From assembly GCA_003576695.1 (NCBI GenBank), contig QOZQ01000011.1, forward strand, positions 62,001 to 126,000: DNA of 64,000 bases, read 5' to 3'. Both the position numbers and the translations under genes were made by a program. Source of the DNA: Taklimakanibacter lacteus (GTDB lineage: Bacteria; Pseudomonadota; Alphaproteobacteria; Rhizobiales; Aestuariivirgaceae). A model generated the notes under the pieces. The model saw only the letters and a program-made list of their open reading frames with translations. It had not been told where the DNA came from and did no database searches. Shown here one piece after another: positions 59,320 to 64,000 of the stretch (the stretch's first letter is position 1; every line of letters begins with the position of its first letter).

Positions 59320-60072
59320 ATGTTTGAAACAAGCATTAATGAGAGTTTTGTCAGGATTCCGGGGGATTTGCGGCAAGGCCTGATTCTCATCGCCGACCAT
59401 GCCCGCAACGCCCTGCCGAAGGAATACGGGTCTCTTGGGCTGGCGCCGCAGCAGTTCGAGCGGCATATCGCCTATGATATCGGGATCGAGCCGGTGACCC
59501 GCGGGCTTGCCGGGGCGCTCGGCTGCCCGGCCCTTCTGGGCGCCTTTTCCCGGCTTCTCATCGATCCCAATCGCGGCGCCGATGATCCGACGCTGATCAT
59601 GCGGGTCTCGGATGGCGCCATCATTCCCGGCAATGCCATGATCGACGATGGCGAGCGCGAAAAGCGGATCGCGCGGTTCCACCGGCCCTATCATGCCGCC
59701 ATCACGGCCGAGATCGACGCGGCGCTGGTCATGGGAATCGACCCCGTCCTCGTTTCCCTGCACAGCTTCACCCCCCACTGGAAGGGCATCGCGCGGCCCT
59801 GGCATGCCGGCATCCTGTGGGACGAGGACCATCGCTTCGCCGGCTACCTGCTCAGGGCGCTCAGGGCCGATGCCAGGCTCTGCATCGGGGACAATGAGCC
59901 TTATTCCGGCGCTCTTGAAGGGGACACCCTATATACCCATGGAACCAGGCGCGGCCTCAGGCACGGGCTGATCGAAATCCGTCAGGATCTCATCGCCCGG
60001 CAATCAGGTGTGGATGAGTGGATATCCCGGCTGGCGCCCATCCTCGAAGGGTTTATGAAAGGTGGCTCATGA
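59320..60072 (+). CDS. N-formylglutamate amidohydrolase family protein (copy 2)
   Basis: 250 residues from ATG 59320. Family motifs are LILIADHARNALPKEYG, the AYDIG segment, VSLHSFTPHWKG and a later IGDNEPYSG. It is quite different from copy 1 at 49195 and belongs to a second subgroup of the family found next to DUF1244 genes. A TATAAG box just ahead (59308-59313) suggests a leaderless start at 59320; ATGs at 59281 and 59284 are alternatives. The stop overlaps the DUF1244 start (ATGA). Confidence 0.88.
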   Translation: MFETSINESFVRIPGDLRQGLILIADHARNALPKEYGSLGLAPQQFERHIAYDIGIEPVTRGLAGALGCPALLGAFSRLLIDPNRGADDPTLIMRVSDGAIIPGNAMIDDGEREKRIARFHRPYHAAITAEIDAALVMGIDPVLVSLHSFTPHWKGIARPWHAGILWDEDHRFAGYLLRALRADARLCIGDNEPYSGALEGDTLYTHGTRRGLRHGLIEIRQDLIARQSGVDEWISRLAPILEGFMKGGS

Positions 60073-60368
60073 CGACCGACCAGAAGACCGAAACCGAGCT
60101 CGAAGCGGCGGTATTCCGCCGTCTCGTGGAGCATTTGCGCGGGCGTAGCGACGTCCAGAACATCGATCTGATGAACCTGGCGGGCTTCTGCCGCAACTGC
60201 CTGTCGAACTGGTATGAGGAAGCGGCCAAGGCCAAGGGCGTGGCGGTGTCGCGCGAGGATGCGCGCGAGCGCGTCTATGGCATGCCCTATGCCGACTGGA
60301 AGGCCAAGTATCAGCGCGAAGCCAGCCCCGCCCAGGAAGCGGCCTTCAAATCCACCCACAAGCATTAG
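60069..60368 (+). CDS. DUF1244-family protein
   Basis: 99 residues. The conserved segment is NIDLMNLAGFCRNCLSNWY followed by YGMPYADWKAKYQ. The C-x2-C pair in GFCRNCLSNW could bind metal. It is a small cytosolic protein widespread in alphaproteobacteria, with no established biochemical role. ATGA overlap with the amidohydrolase gene and the gapR gene 15 bases downstream suggest one operon. Confidence 0.9.
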   Translation: MTTDQKTETELEAAVFRRLVEHLRGRSDVQNIDLMNLAGFCRNCLSNWYEEAAKAKGVAVSREDARERVYGMPYADWKAKYQREASPAQEAAFKSTHKH

Positions 60369-60383
60369 TTCAGGATACCCGTG

Positions 60384-60647
60384 ATGGACGCCAAGACCAG
60401 TTTCGCCCAAGGCCAGCTCAAAAGCCTCGTCGAGCGCATCGAAAGGCTCGAAGAGGACAAGAAGGCGATCGCCGGCGACATCAAGGAGGTCTATGCCGAG
60501 GCCAAGGCCAATGGCTTCGACACCAAAATCCTGCGCAAGGTCATCTCGCTGCGCAAGAAGGACCGGCATGAGCGGGAAGAGGAGGAAGCCATCCTCGATC
60601 TCTACATGAACGCTCTCGGCATGTTGCCGGCCGAGGAAGCGGCCTGA
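60384..60647 (+). CDS. gapR: GapR-type nucleoid-associated protein (DUF2312/UPF0335)
   Basis: 87 residues, almost entirely coiled coil ([20 protein letters not shown], then [20 protein letters not shown]-like middle and [11 protein letters not shown]). This is the UPF0335 family, identified in Caulobacter as GapR, which binds AT-rich, overtwisted DNA and aids replication and growth. The GTG at 60381 just ahead of the ATG is an alternative start. Confidence 0.9.
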   Translation: MDAKTSFAQGQLKSLVERIERLEEDKKAIAGDIKEVYAEAKANGFDTKILRKVISLRKKDRHEREEEEAILDLYMNALGMLPAEEAA

Positions 60648-60866
60648 TCCCGCTGCCGGTTTATCCACCGAAAAAACTTGTGCATGGCAGGAAATCCCCG
60701 GAACCACTTCCGAGGTCGCGCATTGTTGGCGGAAGGCACAAGGCCCCGGGACCCTGACATCCTGGCGATAAGATTGTGCCGCATCCTAACTGGGACGATC
60801 ACGCCCTTGTAAATTTTGACGTCCGGTCAGAGTTGGCGTGATCGATGGACAGCAGAGGGCCTGACC

Positions 60867-61004
60867 ATGATTCAGCATCCAGCCAGCCGACCCGCTCTTG
60901 AGAAATCCGAATTCCTCCAGATGATCCTGCGCATCGCGGGTGGTGGCCTCACCGTCGGCCTCCTGATCGTCCTGCCGGCGCTCAAGATCCTGGGGCTGGC
61001 CTGA
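60867..61004 (+). CDS. Possible small single-helix membrane protein
   Basis: 45 residues from ATG 60867. The hydrophobic C-terminal half (MILRIAGGGLTVGLLIVLPALKILGL) would be one membrane helix. The preceding 219 bases hold no other gene. No good ribosome-binding site is seen, so this is a tentative call. Confidence 0.4.
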   Translation: MIQHPASRPALEKSEFLQMILRIAGGGLTVGLLIVLPALKILGLA

Positions 61005-61027
61005 TTCAGGCCGCACAGCACGGCAAG

Positions 61028-61219
61028 ATGGACAACCGGACACATCTGATCCTGACCCGGGCACGGGAGCTGTTTGGCCGTGCCCATCCCGGTGAGCCAT
61101 GGCCCGAGCCGGCGGGCCGGTCGGAAACGAAACTTCTCGAACGGCAGGCGAAATATCTGGCCCGCGCCGAGGATCAGCTCCTCAAGGAAGGTGCGATCGA
61201 GAGCGTCGATCAGAGCTGA
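61028..61219 (+). CDS. Possible small soluble protein
   Basis: 63 residues, charged and helical (THLILTRARELFGRAHPGEP, then KLLERQAKYLARAEDQLLKE). It lies 23 bases after the small membrane protein frame and could be its partner. I do not recognise a family. Codon use looks like the surrounding genes, but the support is limited. Confidence 0.45.
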   Translation: MDNRTHLILTRARELFGRAHPGEPWPEPAGRSETKLLERQAKYLARAEDQLLKEGAIESVDQS

Positions 61220-61355
61220 ACGGCAAACATAACCGAAAATTGATCAGTGCACGGAGTAGTCGCGGCCGCCCGGCCGCGAATGACAGACGTCATTGTACGC
61301 AAAGGTCGAGTTTGGCGGGAGCGCTTCGGGCCGGCCCGGCCTGAAGCGAATAGCG

Positions 61356-62843
61356 TCAGTTGTTGTCGGTGATGCCTTCGATGAACTGGCCAAGCGTCTG
61401 GCGCCGCTTCTGCGCGACGACGGGCTCGTTCATCAGCATGCTGCCCTTGGCCGAACGGTTTACCTCGAGCATGTCGCTCTTGCCGCCCGACACGGTCTGG
61501 AACGCAGGCATCGGCGGCGCGGCATTGGCCTGGGCGACCATCAATGTCGAGGACGATGACAATTGCGGCACGGCCATTTCGGCGATGGTCTCGCTATCGT
61601 CCGGCACGACCTGCTGGGGCGCGCCGTCACGGCGGATCGCCTGGTCGGGGCTGAAGGTCAGTTGCTTCGGCCACCAGAACAGATCGTCATTGCCGGCGGA
61701 AGCGGTCAACGGGCGGATCATCGGGACATTCTCGGCGGTGCCGTCACGCAGCGAGTCGGCGAAGCTGCCCTTGGCGGAGATATTGGCCGTCTGGGTGACA
61801 TCGGGCTCTTCCACCATCGATTCGGCGCCGGCAACGGCGCCCAGGCTATCCGTGTCGTCGATGATATGAGACTTGAAGTTGGTCTGGACGCCCTTCGGCG
61901 GGGCCGAGGCAGGCTCGATCTGCATATTGGCGGCCGCCATCATGAGAACTTCGATGGGCTTCGGACGCGGCAGGGGAACGGGATAGGCTTCGACAACCTC
62001 GACCGGCTTGACCGCAGGCTTCGCCCGCGGGGTCGGCATCTTCACGCCGGCATCGGCTTCCGAGTTCCCGGCCTCGAGGCCTTCATCCTCATCGTCGCCC
62101 ACGGCCATGCTGGCGATCTTGGCCTGCATCGCACTCTGATCAGGCTGCTCGGCCGAAGCGACCAGAATCTGATCGTTGCGGTTGAGGCGGGCGCCGACGG
62201 TCTTGCGGTAGTCGCGGAAAATCCTGGCGAGCTGGGTCGGCGACACGCGCGGCCACATGCGCACCTTGCCCGAGTCGATATGGACGAAGCCGCTGGGGCC
62301 GGATGAGCGATAATAGCCGACACCGCCGACCTGGCGGACGAGCGCGCTGTTGCGCAATTTCTCGGTCGAGACGTCCGGGAAATAGAGATCGATGGCCTTG
62401 CCGACCATATGCTGGCTCTTCTTGGCCACATTGCGCCCGATGCGCTTGAGGAAGGAATTGGTCTTGGGCGAGCGATAGCCGCAGATGATGTGGACCGGGC
62501 GCGTGGAGCCCAGATCGGCATGCAACTCCCACATCAAATCGATGGTCTTGGGGTCCATGCGGATCACTTCCTTACGGCGCCAGTCGCGCATCAGGTAGTT
62601 GATCTTCTCGAGGGCGGAAGGAATGTAGCGGCCATCCACCTTATAGGTGATGGTCAGACTTTCCTTGGTATGGACGTGATAGAGGGAAATGGTGCGGGTC
62701 TCACCGCCGGCCGTCGCGTCATTGCCGAATCCGAACCACAGACCGGCGGTCAAGGCCCCGGCCAAAGCTGTCGAGAGTGCGATCCGTTTCGCGCGCGAGG
62801 TCAAAGATCCACGGTGTCCGTTTTCAGCGGCCTGGAAACCCAT
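61356..62843 (-). CDS. DUF882 / M15-type peptidoglycan hydrolase-like protein (YcbK/MepK related)
   Basis: 495 residues. There is an N-terminal membrane/signal segment at about residues 20-45. The DUF882 domain (residues ~50-210) carries the zinc-site motifs SQHMVGKAIDLYFPD and GFVHID, plus CGYRSPKTNSFL. This matches murein endopeptidases of the MepK type. The remaining ~280 residues are a low-complexity, proline-rich tail with no recognised fold, much longer than in MepK. ATG 62843 was chosen; GTG 62849 is possible. It is upstream (in its own direction) of nothing visible. Confidence 0.87.
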   Translation of the reverse strand: MGFQAAENGHRGSLTSRAKRIALSTALAGALTAGLWFGFGNDATAGGETRTISLYHVHTKESLTITYKVDGRYIPSALEKINYLMRDWRRKEVIRMDPKTIDLMWELHADLGSTRPVHIICGYRSPKTNSFLKRIGRNVAKKSQHMVGKAIDLYFPDVSTEKLRNSALVRQVGGVGYYRSSGPSGFVHIDSGKVRMWPRVSPTQLARIFRDYRKTVGARLNRNDQILVASAEQPDQSAMQAKIASMAVGDDEDEGLEAGNSEADAGVKMPTPRAKPAVKPVEVVEAYPVPLPRPKPIEVLMMAAANMQIEPASAPPKGVQTNFKSHIIDDTDSLGAVAGAESMVEEPDVTQTANISAKGSFADSLRDGTAENVPMIRPLTASAGNDDLFWWPKQLTFSPDQAIRRDGAPQQVVPDDSETIAEMAVPQLSSSSTLMVAQANAAPPMPAFQTVSGGKSDMLEVNRSAKGSMLMNEPVVAQKRRQTLGQFIEGITDNN

Positions 62844-63053
62844 ACTCACATTCAGACCGGCTGAACCCCGGTTCCCCTTACTATTATCCCGAAACGATGG
62901 TCATCCGTCCCAAACGGATTACACCAGTTCAATCCTTGCGACAAGAATACGGCTACTCTTAGGCAGCCTCCTGTCGAAAACTACCCTAAATCACCATCAT
63001 TAACAGGGGCTTAAGTACAAATATGGCGGGGTGCCTTCACGGTATCCCACAGG

Positions 63054-64000
63054 TCACCTTGTAGCCACAGCCATGGCGGAAAGGGCCGATTCCATGCGCT
63101 GGTCGCGGCCATAGACATCGTCATAATACATGATCTTGCCGGTTTGATCGGGCCAGGCGGTGAAATAGGTCAGATGGACCTTGATGTCCTGCTTGACCTT
63201 GGCGCTCTGGCTGCGGCCGCTGTCGATCCGCTTGGCCACTTCCGCAGCACTCAGGCCGAGCAGCGTTTCAGCGAACAGGCGCGGATTCTCGACCCGCACA
63301 CAGCCATGGCTGAAAGCCCGCGACGGGCGGGAAAAAAGCGAGCGGGCCGGCGTGTCGTGGAAATAGATGCTGTGCGAGTTCGGGAAGAGGAATTTGACCT
63401 CGCCCAGCGCATTGTCGTCGCTGGGCGGCTGCTGGATGGAGTAGGGCACACCCTTGTTGTAGGCCGACCAGTTCACCGAGCTCGATCGCACGATCTGACC
63501 GTTCCGGGACACGACCCGATAGCCCAGCCGGTCGAGATAGGACGGATCGCGCCGCAATATCGGCAGCATCTCATTGCGGATGATGGAGGGAGGAACGCCC
63601 CAGGAGGGATTGAAGACCACCGTCTCCATCTTGTCGTGGAAGGCCACGGTCTGGGTCTCGGGCTTGCCGATGATCACCTTGGTCCGCCAGGCTTCACGGT
63701 CGCCATCCATGACCTGGAGCTGATAGGCGGCCTGGTTCACGAATACGTATCTGTTGCCGAGATTGCGCGGCAGCCAGCGCAGGCGCTCGATATTATAGAC
63801 AAGCCTGGCGACATTGCGTTCCTCGGTGCGTCCATTCAGGGCGTTGACGGTCGCCTGATCCAGGCCGCCGGTGGCCTTGAGCTGGGCCTCGGTCTGGAAC
63901 GCCTTGAGCGCTTCCGAAAGGGTCGGATCGAGAACCTGTTTCGCGGCCTCGGTCTCGGCACGTATGGCGGCCGGGGCGCCGTCCGGCAGCTTGCCCAAAG
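63054..64000 (-). CDS. L,D-transpeptidase (YkuD, YcbB-like), 5' end outside window
   Basis: The frame is open to the window edge, so only the last ~315 residues are seen. A peptidoglycan-binding-like region (residues 1-60 of the visible part) precedes the catalytic domain. The nucleophile motif is SHGCVRVENP (His and Cys of HGCxR). The N-terminal boundary of the domain is ERLRWLPRNLGNRYVFVN, as in YcbB (LdtD) proteins. These enzymes make 3-3 peptide cross-links in the periplasm. A TTG at 63998 is not a believable start. Confidence 0.9.
   Translation of the reverse strand, partial: LGKLPDGAPAAIRAETEAAKQVLDPTLSEALKAFQTEAQLKATGGLDQATVNALNGRTEERNVARLVYNIERLRWLPRNLGNRYVFVNQAAYQLQVMDGDREAWRTKVIIGKPETQTVAFHDKMETVVFNPSWGVPPSIIRNEMLPILRRDPSYLDRLGYRVVSRNGQIVRSSSVNWSAYNKGVPYSIQQPPSDDNALGEVKFLFPNSHSIYFHDTPARSLFSRPSRAFSHGCVRVENPRLFAETLLGLSAAEVAKRIDSGRSQSAKVKQDIKVHLTYFTAWPDQTGKIMYYDDVYGRDQRMESALSAMAVATR

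Overview
The window looks like chromosomal DNA of an alphaproteobacterium of the order Hyphomicrobiales (Rhizobiales). It is GC-rich. The cpdR / N-formylglutamate amidohydrolase / hisN neighbourhood, the 41-residue L36 protein, the rpmJ-TPR-methyltransferase-pyk-DUF1036-FGA-DUF1244-GapR block, a ROSE RNA thermometer and a suhB/mmgR-like small RNA all point there. I cannot name a genus. I see no phage, transposon, CRISPR array or replication origin.

Region by region. 1-9 kb: the end of a type II NADH dehydrogenase, a membrane adenylate cyclase overlapping a metallo-beta-lactamase-fold hydrolase, a divergent Nudix-type regulator / radical SAM pair with a dyad between them, then a GST, an amidase and a pirin. 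9-20 kb: two divergent operons. One holds a class III aminotransferase, GntR regulator, beta-keto acid cleavage enzyme and thioesterase. The other is a seven-gene chain with a complete polyamine-type ABC transporter, an M20 amidohydrolase, a FAD oxidoreductase and an EutQ-like cupin. Together they read as an uptake and degradation route for a (possibly N-acylated) beta-amino acid. 20-24 kb: a TPP riboswitch heads ykoFEDC, an ECF-type importer for a thiamine precursor, followed by a ChaC-like protein. 24-33 kb: a sugar locus with a FrcBCA-like ABC transporter, a ROK repressor with a dyad operator, a Gfo/Idh/MocA oxidoreductase, a TIM-barrel isomerase, a hydrolase and a ROK kinase; the substrate is unknown. 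33-38 kb: a 1573-residue secreted DUF11-repeat protein with a cysteine-rich tail, then tRNA-Val.

38-48.6 kb: a nearly complete D-apiose/D-apionate catabolic cluster. It has an erythrulose-1-phosphate isomerase of the triosephosphate isomerase family, an ApnO-like oxidoisomerase, a sugar ABC transporter with a DUF2291 lipoprotein, a Gfo/Idh dehydrogenase (apiose dehydrogenase candidate), a GntR regulator, a RuBisCO-like protein and a DUF1537 kinase. The two divergent promoter regions share an identical 13-base operator that overlaps TATAAT boxes, so one regulator probably controls the whole set.

48.6-64 kb: mainly core genes, with cell-cycle regulator CpdR, histidinol phosphatase, four tandem paralogues of small secreted proteins with an invariant C-x19-C spacing, a heat-shock gene under a ROSE element, L36, pyruvate kinase, GapR and two cell-wall enzymes (DUF882 and L,D-transpeptidase; the latter runs off the window). 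All family assignments are from reading the protein sequences; no database search was run.
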